Source: CAZIOH01 sp964540815 (GTDB taxonomy: Bacteria; Myxococcota_A; Polyangia; Fen-1088). Taken from it: 22,783 nucleotides of DNA. How positions within the stretch are numbered: position 1 is the first letter of the stretch; each line of letters begins with the position of its first letter. Of the stretch, positions 1 through 6,123 are shown piece by piece. A program made the position numbers and the translations under genes. The DNA is taken from assembly GCA_964540815.1 (NCBI GenBank), contig CAZIOH010000107.1:1-22783 (forward strand), in the 5' to 3' direction. Under the pieces are notes generated by a model that was not told the DNA's origin, did no database searches, and saw nothing but the letters and a program-made list of their open reading frames with translations.

Positions 1-668
1 CCCGGCTCGAAGTCGTCGCGCTCGTCGCGCACGATGCGCAGCTTGTCGTCGACCCGCTTGCAGCCCTCCGGCACGCCGTCCACCCGGTGCAGGGCGTCCG
101 TGACCTCCGGCCAGGAGGCCACGTGCTCGTTGGTGAGCAGGTAGGTCTCGGTGGCGGTCGCCTCGTAGGCGAAGGCCGACCCGAGCTCGCTGGTCGCCAG
201 GCGCTTGCGGCGCAGCTTGCCGTCGGGGCCGAAGAACGGGCATTCGTAGCGCGCGCTCGAGCGGACGAGGTAGCTGTACTGGCCCCGGGGACCTTGCTCG
301 GTCTGCCGGGTGCGCAGCGACTCGAGCTGCAACGAGTCTCCGTAGTCCCCCTGGCACTGCGCCGTGGTGGTGGCCGATAGACGCGAGCGGGTCAGCAGAT
401 CGATGGCGATGGCGGCCGCCGCCAGCGAGAAGAGGGTCCCGATGATGGCCACCGGCGAGCGCCAGCCGAGGCGCCGCCCCCCACGCCGCCGGGCGTACCG
501 GCCGGCGCCCCAGCCGCGCGACCGGCTCCCCGGCAGGGGCGGGTCGGGACCTGCTCCCGGGCTACCCGCGGAGGTCTCGGTCGGCTCCGAGCCCGCGCCC
601 GAGTCGGAGTCGCCCGCGGGCAGAGGATCGGGTATGGACGGATCTCGCAGAATTCCCAATTTTAGCAC
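1..668 (-). CDS. Membrane-anchored trypsin/HtrA-like serine protease, N-terminal part (cut by window edge)
   Basis: The visible 222 residues are the N-terminal part of a protein that continues past the left edge. A Pro/Gly/Ser-rich, Arg-rich cytoplasmic stretch (1-70) is followed by one hydrophobic segment (about 72-92, SPVAIIGTLFSLAAAAIAID). After that comes an exported region in which GSAFAYE...TYLLTNEHVA (about 163-184) matches the segment around the catalytic His of trypsin-like/HtrA proteases, with His182 as the putative triad His. The Asp, the Ser and any PDZ domain would lie outside the window. The start is uncertain: the frame is open further upstream with no ATG. GTG at 668 is chosen because it leaves 56 bp to the divergent cyclase gene; TTG at 659 is possible. 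The family call rests mainly on the TNEHV motif and the topology. Confidence 0.6.
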   Translation of the reverse strand, partial: MLKLGILRDPSIPDPLPAGDSDSGAGSEPTETSAGSPGAGPDPPLPGSRSRGWGAGRYARRRGGRRLGWRSPVAIIGTLFSLAAAAIAIDLLTRSRLSATTTAQCQGDYGDSLQLESLRTRQTEQGPRGQYSYLVRSSARYECPFFGPDGKLRRKRLATSELGSAFAYEATATETYLLTNEHVASWPEVTDALHRVDGVPEGCKRVDDKLRIVRDERDDFEP

Positions 669-724
669 GAGTCGGAGGCCGTCGGCCGCCGGTCTGGGGC
701 CGTCCGCTGTACCATGTCCCGGCC

Positions 725-1630
725 ATGCCGAAGGCCACAGTGTCGAGCGCCACCAGCGCCACCATCAACGGGGAGACCATCCGCGCGGCGATCGCCCTCG
801 CCGGCAAGTCGGTGTTCCAGCACCTGCTCTACGTCGGTGATCTCCAGCTCGCGGACGACTACTTTCGCGGGCATCCGAAGGCCCGCAAGAAGCTGGTGCA
901 GGCGGTGGCGAGCCCTGCCCAGCGCACGGTGATCGAATCGCAGCAGATCCAGGTGCTGCCCATCCCGGACTTCGATCTCGGTCGGGCCGAGAAGATGAAG
1001 CTGGCGATCGTGGCGGGGATCTCACGTGGGATCTACAAGGAAGGGGAGGTGGTCCTCGGCTTGCTGTCGCGCACCCCGGTGAGCCCCCCCGACTCGATCC
1101 TGGTGGTCACCGTCGGCGAGGAGGTCCAGGACGGGTCGTTTGGCTTCCTGCAGGCCCAGGGGGTCTCGGCCGGGGTGTTCGATGCCCTGTTCGATCTGGC
1201 GGTCTCCATCGGGGTCGAGGGCTGGGAGGGACGCCCGGTGGGCGCGCTCTTCGTGGTGGGGGACTCGGCCACCGTGATGGAGAAGTCGCGGCAGCTCACC
1301 ATGAACCCGTTTCAAGGCTACTCGGAGGACGAGCGGAACATCATGAACCCGGAGGTGCGCCACGCCCTCCATGCCTTCTCGGTCCTCGACGGGGCCTTCG
1401 TGATGCGCGAGGACGGCGTGGTGCTGGCGGCGGGGCGCTACCTGAACTTCGACGAGCGAAAGGACATCGACGTGCCGCTCGGCCTCGGCGCGCGCCACAT
1501 GGCCGCCGCCGGCATCTCGCGCGACTCGACCGCGGTGGCCATCGTGGTCTCGCAGACCTCGGGCTCGGTGCGAGTCTTCCGCAATGGCAAGGTCGCCCTC
1601 GAGCTCGCGCCGCGCGTGCGCCGGAGCTAG
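725..1630 (+). CDS. Diadenylate cyclase (DisA_N/DAC domain), c-di-AMP synthase
   Basis: This 301-residue protein should condense two ATP into cyclic di-AMP. The C-terminal half carries the DAC signature: DGA at 222-224 (VLDGAFVMREDG) and the ATP-contacting RH motif at 257-258 (GLGARHMAA), followed by ISRDSTAVAIVVSQTSG as in DisA/CdaA proteins. The DNA-binding helix-hairpin-helix of DisA and the membrane helices of CdaA are both absent. Instead an N-terminal alpha/beta region of about 190 residues resembles a pyruvate-kinase C-terminal-like fold. That resembles the orphan cyclases of archaea (DacZ type) and of some Deltaproteobacteria, and the fold call is inference. No Shine-Dalgarno sequence is obvious before ATG 725. 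The stop codon shares the palindrome CTAG with the stop of the convergent SRPBCC gene. Confidence 0.88.
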   Translation: MPKATVSSATSATINGETIRAAIALAGKSVFQHLLYVGDLQLADDYFRGHPKARKKLVQAVASPAQRTVIESQQIQVLPIPDFDLGRAEKMKLAIVAGISRGIYKEGEVVLGLLSRTPVSPPDSILVVTVGEEVQDGSFGFLQAQGVSAGVFDALFDLAVSIGVEGWEGRPVGALFVVGDSATVMEKSRQLTMNPFQGYSEDERNIMNPEVRHALHAFSVLDGAFVMREDGVVLAAGRYLNFDERKDIDVPLGLGARHMAAAGISRDSTAVAIVVSQTSGSVRVFRNGKVALELAPRVRRS

Positions 1631-2109
1631 ACCCGTGCAGGTCCTCGGGGTGGCGGGGCCGACTCGGACCTCTCCGCTCGCCCGTGCAGACGGCTCACCA
1701 GGTTGTCGAGCGTTCGCCCGGTGTCGGTGTCGACGCCCAGCTTGAGGAACTGCTGGAGGTGTTCAGCCGAGGAGCAGCGGATCTCGACCTTCATGCGCGT
1801 CGTCTCGCCTTCGGATGTCAGAGCCACGGTCCCGACCGATCCTAGGGCGTCGAACACCAGCTTTCCCGGACGGTCGACCACCCGGTAGACCCCGGTGAAA
1901 GGAGGCCCGTGGCCCGCATTCTCGAAGGTGAACGTTCCACCGGCACGAAGGTCGATCTGACACTTCGTCAGTCGATTTCCGGTCGGATCCCACCACTCGG
2001 CGAGCTCCTCGGGACGCGTCCAGGCGTCGAACACGTCCTCCCGGGGGGCGCGCAGCTTGCGCTCGAACCTGATGGTCAAGGTCTCGTGGTCGATGGTTGC
2101 ACTCTTCAT
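1627..2109 (-). CDS. SRPBCC / AHSA1-like (activator of Hsp90 ATPase homologue) domain protein
   Basis: The 160-residue protein has the START-like fold signature of the AHSA1 family. It opens with LTIRFERKLRAPREDVFDAW (11-30), then the family Trp-rich stretch EELAEWWDP, RAGGTFTFEN, and a C-terminal helix around SSAEHLQQFLKLGVDTDTG. Such proteins bind small hydrophobic ligands in a deep cavity; the ligand cannot be read from sequence. ATG 2109 is supported by a GGAGG Shine-Dalgarno sequence 6 nt upstream. It lies 42 bp downstream of the ArsR-type regulator, and that pairing is very common, so the two are probably co-transcribed. The tail (about 135-160) is Arg/Pro-rich and probably disordered. 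Confidence 0.85.
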   Translation of the reverse strand: MKSATIDHETLTIRFERKLRAPREDVFDAWTRPEELAEWWDPTGNRLTKCQIDLRAGGTFTFENAGHGPPFTGVYRVVDRPGKLVFDALGSVGTVALTSEGETTRMKVEIRCSSAEHLQQFLKLGVDTDTGRTLDNLVSRLHGRAERSESAPPPRGPARV

Positions 2110-2151
2110 GTTTTGCCTCCGTCTTCGTGCTGTTTCATGGACATGGATTCC

Positions 2152-2511
2152 CTATGAGCTCCCTGGCTTCTTCCCTCTGCGCTGCTTCGCCTCGAGCAGC
2201 GACTCGAGCCGATCGAGGCGTCGATTCCACTGTTCGCGGAACGGCCCGAGCCACGCGTCCACTTCCCGCAGGGGCCCCCCGACCACCAACGTTCGCGGTC
2301 GCCGCTGGGCGTCGCGCCCGCGGGCGATGAGGCCGGCGTCCTCGAGGACCTTGAGGTGCCGCGAGATGCTCGGTTGTGCCATGTCGAAGGGCGCGGCCAG
2401 CTCGGACACGGTGGCCGCACCCATGGCAAGCCGCGCGAGGATCGCGCGACGTGTGGGGTCGGCGAGGGCGCCGAACACGAGGTCGAGGTGCGCGGGGTCA
2501 TTCATAGCCAT
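2152..2511 (-). CDS. ArsR-family winged-helix transcriptional regulator
   Basis: A repressor-like winged-helix protein of about 119 residues. The segment AHLDLVFGALADPTRRAILA followed by ATVSELAAPFDMAQPSISRH and LKVLEDAGLIARGRDAQ is the typical ArsR/SmtB helix-turn-helix and wing. No Cys metal-binding pair (CxC) is present, so it is not a classical metal sensor. It belongs to the subgroup paired with AHSA1/SRPBCC proteins. The C-terminus is basic (LLEAKQRRGKKPGSS). Start choice: ATGs at 2517, 2511 and 2505 are in frame. The strong promoter immediately upstream puts the transcription start close to 2511-2505, so the mRNA is probably leaderless; 2511 is reported. The same frame stays open far upstream inside the sigma-factor gene, and that part is a shadow. 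Confidence 0.85.
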   Translation of the reverse strand: MAMNDPAHLDLVFGALADPTRRAILARLAMGAATVSELAAPFDMAQPSISRHLKVLEDAGLIARGRDAQRRPRTLVVGGPLREVDAWLGPFREQWNRRLDRLESLLEAKQRRGKKPGSS

Positions 2512-2514
2512 GTA

Positions 2515-2543
2515 CATATATAGCGTACAGGCTATGTTGTCAA
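2515..2543 (-). promoter_or_regulatory. Promoter and possible autorepressor operator of the arsR-SRPBCC pair
   Basis: On the minus strand a perfect -35 TTGACA (2543-2538) is followed by an AT-rich -10 region TATATATG. The -10 reads TATATA at 15-nt or TATATG at 17-nt spacing. This is the only strongly AT-rich patch for kilobases around. An imperfect inverted repeat AGCCTGTAC...GTACATGGCT (about 2532-2507) spans the -10 element and is a plausible ArsR operator for self-repression (inference). Confidence 0.65.
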
Positions 2544-2555
2544 GCAGTGGTCTGG

Positions 2556-3476
2556 CTAGTCGTCCTCGGCGCCCGGTGTCGGCTGGTCGGCGTCCTCGAG
2601 CTCGGCCTCGGCGGCGATGTAGGGGACGTAGCGGAAGTCTCGGATCGCGCGGATCTTTCCCGTTTCCCCGGCCTCTCCGGGTTCGATGTCGACGAGGATG
2701 AAGTATGCCGGCCGCGGAGCTCCGCCCGCCGGGTACGCGCCAAGCGCCAGGCGACCCTCGAGACGCACCACGCGCAGCGTGACGGCCTCCTTCTCGTAGC
2801 GCTCGAAGTAGGCCCCCACCGACTTGCCCTGGCGCTGCGACTTTGACACCAGATCGAGCCGGCAGTCGTCGCTCACCATCGCGCGCACGCCGTCCCAGTC
2901 GCGCGCGTTGAAGAGCGACGCGTAGCGATCCAGGTCGGAGCGGAACGGGCCGGGCGCCTCCTCGGGGGCGCGCTCGGGCTCGAGCAAGTTCTTCCGCCCG
3001 CGCACGAGGGCGGCCTTGACGGCGAGAATCGTGGTTCCCATGGTCTCTGCGGTCTCCTCCAGCGAATGGCCGAGGACGTCCTTGAGGATCACCGCGCTCC
3101 GCTGGATGACCGGGAGCCCGAGGAAGCGCGCCAGGGCTGCGCGCACCACCGCGGGATCGGGGCGGTCCTCGAACCCGGCGAGGTCCTCGAGGTCGCCGTG
3201 GACGTGGACCTGGACCAGCTTTCGCTCGTGGCTGCGCAGGAGATCGAGCGCGGTGTTGTGGGCGATCCGGAAGAGCCACGGGCGCAGGGGCGGCACCTCC
3301 GGCGACAGGCTGAGCGCGTAGAATGCCTTGGCCAGCGTCTCTTGCACGATGTCCTCGCCTTCGATCACCGAGCCGGTCAGACGCGCGCAGTAGCGGTGGA
3401 GCTCGGGCCGGACGCCAGAGACCACCGCCAGGAACTGCTCTCTGGCCTCGGCCAGGCTGGGAGGTGTCCGGGTCAC
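2556..3476 (-). CDS. ECF RNA polymerase sigma factor with C-terminal SnoaL-like domain (SigJ/ECF41-like)
   Basis: The protein has 306 residues against about 180 for a plain ECF sigma factor. Region sigma-2 is at about 20-85 (RYCARLTGSVIEGEDIVQET, then LRPWLFRIAHNTALDLLRSH). Sigma-4 is at about 115-165 (LPVIQRSAVILKDVLGHSLE, then ETMGTTILAVKAALVRGRKN). The extra domain at about 180-290 (DLDRYASLFNARDWDGVRAM, ...GAYFERYEKEAVTL) has the NTF2/SnoaL-like layout. In ECF41-type sigma factors this domain regulates activity in place of a separate anti-sigma factor, and none is encoded next to it here. The start is GTG at 3476 with a weak GAGG upstream; the frame is open a little further upstream. It follows the SRPBCC gene by 25 bp and is probably in one operon with it. 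Confidence 0.85.
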   Translation of the reverse strand: MTRTPPSLAEAREQFLAVVSGVRPELHRYCARLTGSVIEGEDIVQETLAKAFYALSLSPEVPPLRPWLFRIAHNTALDLLRSHERKLVQVHVHGDLEDLAGFEDRPDPAVVRAALARFLGLPVIQRSAVILKDVLGHSLEETAETMGTTILAVKAALVRGRKNLLEPERAPEEAPGPFRSDLDRYASLFNARDWDGVRAMVSDDCRLDLVSKSQRQGKSVGAYFERYEKEAVTLRVVRLEGRLALGAYPAGGAPRPAYFILVDIEPGEAGETGKIRAIRDFRYVPYIAAEAELEDADQPTPGAEDD

Positions 3477-3501
3477 CCGCCTCGGCGGCCCTTGGCCTTG
3501 C

Positions 3502-3975
3502 TCATCGGGCTTCCGCTTCGGCGGCGCGCTGGAGATCGGCCGCGTAGGTCTCGAACACCTGGGCGAAGTCGGGCAAGGACGACTTGATGAGGGGCAGCAT
3601 GAGCCCGGCGAGCTCCTCGTGCATGGAGAACTCCGTGCCGCCGTCGCTGCGCGGGGAGAGCACGAACGTTCGGACGCCCCGGAACATCGGGGCCATTCCG
3701 TCGCTCCAGGTCATCGACCGACCGGGGGTCACCGACGACACCTTGAGCTTGAAGGTGCGCTTGGGTGCGGTCGGCACCACCACCCTGAGCGTCCCGCCCT
3801 CGGCGATCTCCCCGTCGATCCGGGTCACCGTCGAGTTCCACCGAGCAAACCCCTCGGCGTCGGTGAGCAGCGACCAGACCCGGGTGGGGCTGGCCTTGAT
3901 GCTGGCGCGGATCCCGCAGGCCATGCGAAACGCGCTCTCGACCTTGGTGGCCTTGGCGGTGGGGCTATTCGACAT
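3502..3975 (-). CDS. SRPBCC family (polyketide cyclase/dehydrase-like) protein
   Basis: This 157-residue protein has a START/Bet v1-like fold. The N-terminal strand and helix GIRASIKASPTRVWSLLTDA (about 21-40) is followed by EGFARWNSTVTRIDG, then paired beta strands (GGTLRVVVPTAPKRTFKLKV, ...GRSMTWSD) and a long C-terminal helix (LPDFAQVFETYAADLQRAAE). It is a predicted small-molecule binding protein with unknown ligand. ATG 3975 is supported by an AGGAG-type Shine-Dalgarno sequence 5 nt upstream. It precedes the ECF sigma gene by 25 bp, and such SRPBCC-sigma pairs occur with SigJ/ECF41-type systems. The pairing suggests it is expressed with, or a target of, the sigma factor (inference). Confidence 0.82.
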   Translation of the reverse strand: MSNSPTAKATKVESAFRMACGIRASIKASPTRVWSLLTDAEGFARWNSTVTRIDGEIAEGGTLRVVVPTAPKRTFKLKVSSVTPGRSMTWSDGMAPMFRGVRTFVLSPRSDGGTEFSMHEELAGLMLPLIKSSLPDFAQVFETYAADLQRAAEAEAR

Positions 3976-4049
3976 GTCTCCTCTCACGACGATCGAGCGA
4001 GGCAGAAGGATGCGGCCCGCGAACCGATTTGGCCAATCGCGACGCAACG

Positions 4050-4083
4050 CGCGTCCGGACCCCTTCCCGTGGGGCCGGACGCG
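4050..4083 (-). terminator. GC-rich hairpin downstream of the unknown membrane protein gene (terminator-like)
   Basis: CGCGTCCGG (4050-4058) pairs perfectly with CCGGACGCG (4075-4083). After a bulged A the stem extends by CCCC/GGGG around a 7-nt loop. It begins 9 bp after the stop of the gene ending at 4092. There is no T-tract on the minus strand, so intrinsic termination is uncertain; it may instead protect the mRNA 3' end. Confidence 0.5.
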
Positions 4084-4091
4084 TCCCCGTG

Positions 4092-4823
4092 TCATCCGCC
4101 CGAGAGGTACTGCTCGCGGACCGCGATGCCCGAGGCCAGGTGACTGACCGACACGATGGCGACGTAGTCCGCGAAGCGGAAGCGCCGCCGGGCGGTCAGC
4201 ATCGGTGTTCGCTCCACCTCCGCCAGGGTGACGCCGCCCTCGGGCTGGACCGACGACGACCCTCCGAGCAGCGCGCCGAGCCGGCTCGTCGTCGAGGCGA
4301 GCGCCTCGGCCGCCGCCTGCACCGGCACCCCGCGCGAGAAGGCGTCGACCGACACCAGCTGGCCCGACGGGCCGAAGGTGAACGCCAGGTCCTCGATGGT
4401 CTCGGGTCCGGCGTGCCCGGCGCCGCCGCCATCCGCCGCGCCCGGCAGCGCGCCGCGCGGGACGTCGGTGCAATGCAGGGAGACCAGCCCCCGCGTGCGG
4501 GCCGTGCACGACACGCCGGCTCCGACGGCCCATGCCTTCACGTCCCCGGAGACCGTCCGGTCGAGTGCGAAGCCGAGGGCGGGCCGCGCCGGTGCGCGCC
4601 CGGTTCCGCGCACGCTCGCGAGCCCGGTCTGGCGGAGACGGTCGACCTCGGCGGCCGTGACCCGCGCGGCCGGACACCCCGCCAGCCAGGCGAGATGGCC
4701 GAGCAGCGGGCGACCGAGCGGCGTGTGGAGCAGGCCAATCGCCAGGGTGGCCACCACCAGGACCCCGGCCACGCCGAGCGCGCGCCGGGCGCTCCGGGAG
4801 GGGACCCGCAGGGTCGCGCTCAC
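4092..4823 (-). CDS. Membrane-anchored protein of unknown function, coupled to the tandem-globin lipoprotein
   Basis: I do not recognise this 243-residue protein. It has a basic N-terminus and one hydrophobic segment (about 13-31, ARRALGVAGVLVVATLAIGL). The rest should be periplasmic: an Ala-rich region with four Cys (in LAWLAGCP, VSCTARTR, SLHCTD and none later), a Gly-rich linker, and FTFGPSGQLVSVDAFSRGVP, which looks like paired beta strands. The C-terminus ends in FADYVAIVSVSHLASGIAVR. The start is GTG at 4823, which overlaps the TGA of the globin lipoprotein gene as GTGA. This indicates translational coupling and equal expression with the globin, making it the best candidate partner of the exported haem protein. 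Repeated-domain or enzyme motifs were not seen. Confidence 0.7.
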   Translation of the reverse strand: MSATLRVPSRSARRALGVAGVLVVATLAIGLLHTPLGRPLLGHLAWLAGCPAARVTAAEVDRLRQTGLASVRGTGRAPARPALGFALDRTVSGDVKAWAVGAGVSCTARTRGLVSLHCTDVPRGALPGAADGGGAGHAGPETIEDLAFTFGPSGQLVSVDAFSRGVPVQAAAEALASTTSRLGALLGGSSSVQPEGGVTLAEVERTPMLTARRRFRFADYVAIVSVSHLASGIAVREQYLSGG

Positions 4824-6007
4824 GATCCCCCCGCCCCGGCGTGTCCGCCGGCGCCCCCTCCCGCGCCGCCGGCGCCCCCTCCGGCGCCGCCGCAGCTGTT
4901 GTAGATCTTGACCGGCGTCTCCACGATCTGGCTCTTCAGGGGCGCAACCGCGGTGGCGATGGTGGTGACGTCGGCCGGGGCCACGCCGTCCGCGGTGAGG
5001 ACCGCGCCCAGATCCATGACGAACTTGTCGAAGATGTTGCCCGGGATGCCGAGGCCGGCGTGGATCTCGCTCATGCTCGCGCACATGTCACCCTGGTCGT
5101 TCGTGCCCGGATAGGTGCCGGGGCCGCCCATGAGCACGGTGAACTGCAGGCGCAGGCAGCTCTTGAGCCTGGCGACGGAGTCGTGCCCGGCGGTGCCCAC
5201 CACCGCGAAGTAGGGGACCTCCTCGCAATCGGCGAGCAAGCCCGCCACGGCGTCGTCCACCACCTTCGGGATCGCGGCGCCATACTTGGTGTAGAGCGAG
5301 GCCGTGGCGCCGCCCGCGCCTCCGGCTCCTCCGGCTCCTCCACCACCGCCACCTGCGCCTCCGCCACCCGCACCGCCGCCGCAGCTGTTGTAGGTCTTGC
5401 TCGGCGTCTCGACGATCTGGCTCTTCAGCGGGGCGACCGCGCTCGCGATCGTGGTGACGTCGGCCGCCGCCACGCCGTCCGCGGTGAGGACCCCGCCCAG
5501 ATCGACGACGAACTTGTCGAAGATGTTACCGGGGATGCCGAGGCCAGCGTGGATCTCGCTCATGCTCGCGCACATGTCGCCCTGATCGTTCTTGCCCGGG
5601 TACGTGCCCGGGCCGCCCATGAGCACGGTGAATTGCAGCCGCAGACAGCTCTTCAGTCGAGCGACCGAGTCGTGCCCGGTGGTGCCGACCACGGCGAAGT
5701 ACGGGACCTCCTCGCAGTCCGCCAGCAGCCCCGCCACGGCATCGTCCACCACCTTGGGGATCGCGGCGCCGTACTTGGTGTACAGCGAGGGCGCGCCCGC
5801 GCCCCCGCCGGCTCCGCCGAGCCCGCTCGTCCCTCCCGTGCCGCCCGGCTCGGGGGTCGAGCTGCTCTTCGACGAGCCGCACCCGATCGCCACGACGCCG
5901 AGCACGCACAGCCCGTACAGCGCGGCGCCGCCAGCCGTGCGCGCACGTCCGATTCCTCTCGACAGATCCATGGCGCCCGGGCCGCCCGTCACATGCTTTC
6001 GCTTCAT
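4820..6007 (-). CDS. Lipoprotein with two tandem group-1 truncated-haemoglobin-like domains
   Basis: The protein has 395 residues. A signal peptide with lipobox VAIGC (Cys43) is followed by a Ser/Gly/Thr linker. Globin domain 1 (74-209), a Gly/Ala linker, globin domain 2 (237-372) and a Gly-rich tail come next. Each domain follows group-1 truncated globins: SLYTKYG opening, LAD then PYF at the CD region, RLK...F at helix E, GGPGTYPG, and MSEIHAGLGI with the proximal F8 His (His153, His316). By ungapped comparison with mycobacterial trHbN (from memory), the distal polar residues are lost: Tyr B10 becomes Val91 and Gln E11 becomes Leu122. Phe E15 (Phe126) is kept. An extra loop (about 139-147) precedes helix F. 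Each domain has four Cys (98, 121, 146, 209; 261, 284, 309, 372), plausibly two disulfides in the periplasm. ATG 6007 has an AGGAG Shine-Dalgarno sequence 7 nt upstream. Confidence 0.8.
   Translation of the reverse strand: MKRKHVTGGPGAMDLSRGIGRARTAGGAALYGLCVLGVVAIGCGSSKSSSTPEPGGTGGTSGLGGAGGGAGAPSLYTKYGAAIPKVVDDAVAGLLADCEEVPYFAVVGTTGHDSVARLKSCLRLQFTVLMGGPGTYPGKNDQGDMCASMSEIHAGLGIPGNIFDKFVVDLGGVLTADGVAAADVTTIASAVAPLKSQIVETPSKTYNSCGGGAGGGGAGGGGGGAGGAGGAGGATASLYTKYGAAIPKVVDDAVAGLLADCEEVPYFAVVGTAGHDSVARLKSCLRLQFTVLMGGPGTYPGTNDQGDMCASMSEIHAGLGIPGNIFDKFVMDLGAVLTADGVAPADVTTIATAVAPLKSQIVETPVKIYNSCGGAGGGAGGAGGGAGGHAGAGGS
4892..5299 (-). repeat. Direct repeat, copy 2 of the globin-domain coding unit
   Basis: This is the second copy of a 408-bp coding unit; the first is at 5381-5788, a 489-bp period. 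The encoded 136 residues differ at only eight positions between copies, while the DNA has additional, mostly synonymous changes. The duplication is therefore not brand new, or the protein is under strong constraint. Confidence 0.9.
5381..5788 (-). repeat. Direct repeat, copy 1 of the globin-domain coding unit
   Basis: This copy encodes the first truncated-globin domain of the lipoprotein. It is the N-terminal copy, preceded by the lipobox and a short linker and separated from copy 2 by an 81-bp Gly/Ala linker of low complexity. Confidence 0.9.
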
Positions 6008-6060
6008 AGTCGACTCCTTTATTCGTCCGTCGCCGCGCGTTTCCGACGTGCGGCTCGGTC

Positions 6061-6091
6061 CCTGTACAGCCGACGGAGCCAAATGGATCTC
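6061..6091 (-). promoter_or_regulatory. Predicted ECF-sigma promoter of the globin lipoprotein operon
   Basis: On the minus strand GAGATCC (6091-6085) is followed by an 18-nt spacer ending GCTG and then TACAGG (6066-6061), 54 nt before ATG 6007. The same arrangement precedes the sigma-factor gene. It resembles the TGATCC / TAAGA-type promoters known for RpoE of the RpoE-ChrR system of Rhodobacter. Assignment to this sigma factor is inference from that match. Confidence 0.6.
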
Positions 6092-6123
6092 GTGCGCCCA
6101 GGAATTTCCCGGTCGGGAACCCG

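Noticed and set aside
2512..3279. Upstream extension of the ArsR reading frame
   Set aside because: It runs through the sigma-factor gene in another frame; the ArsR domain and its promoter begin near 2511-2543.
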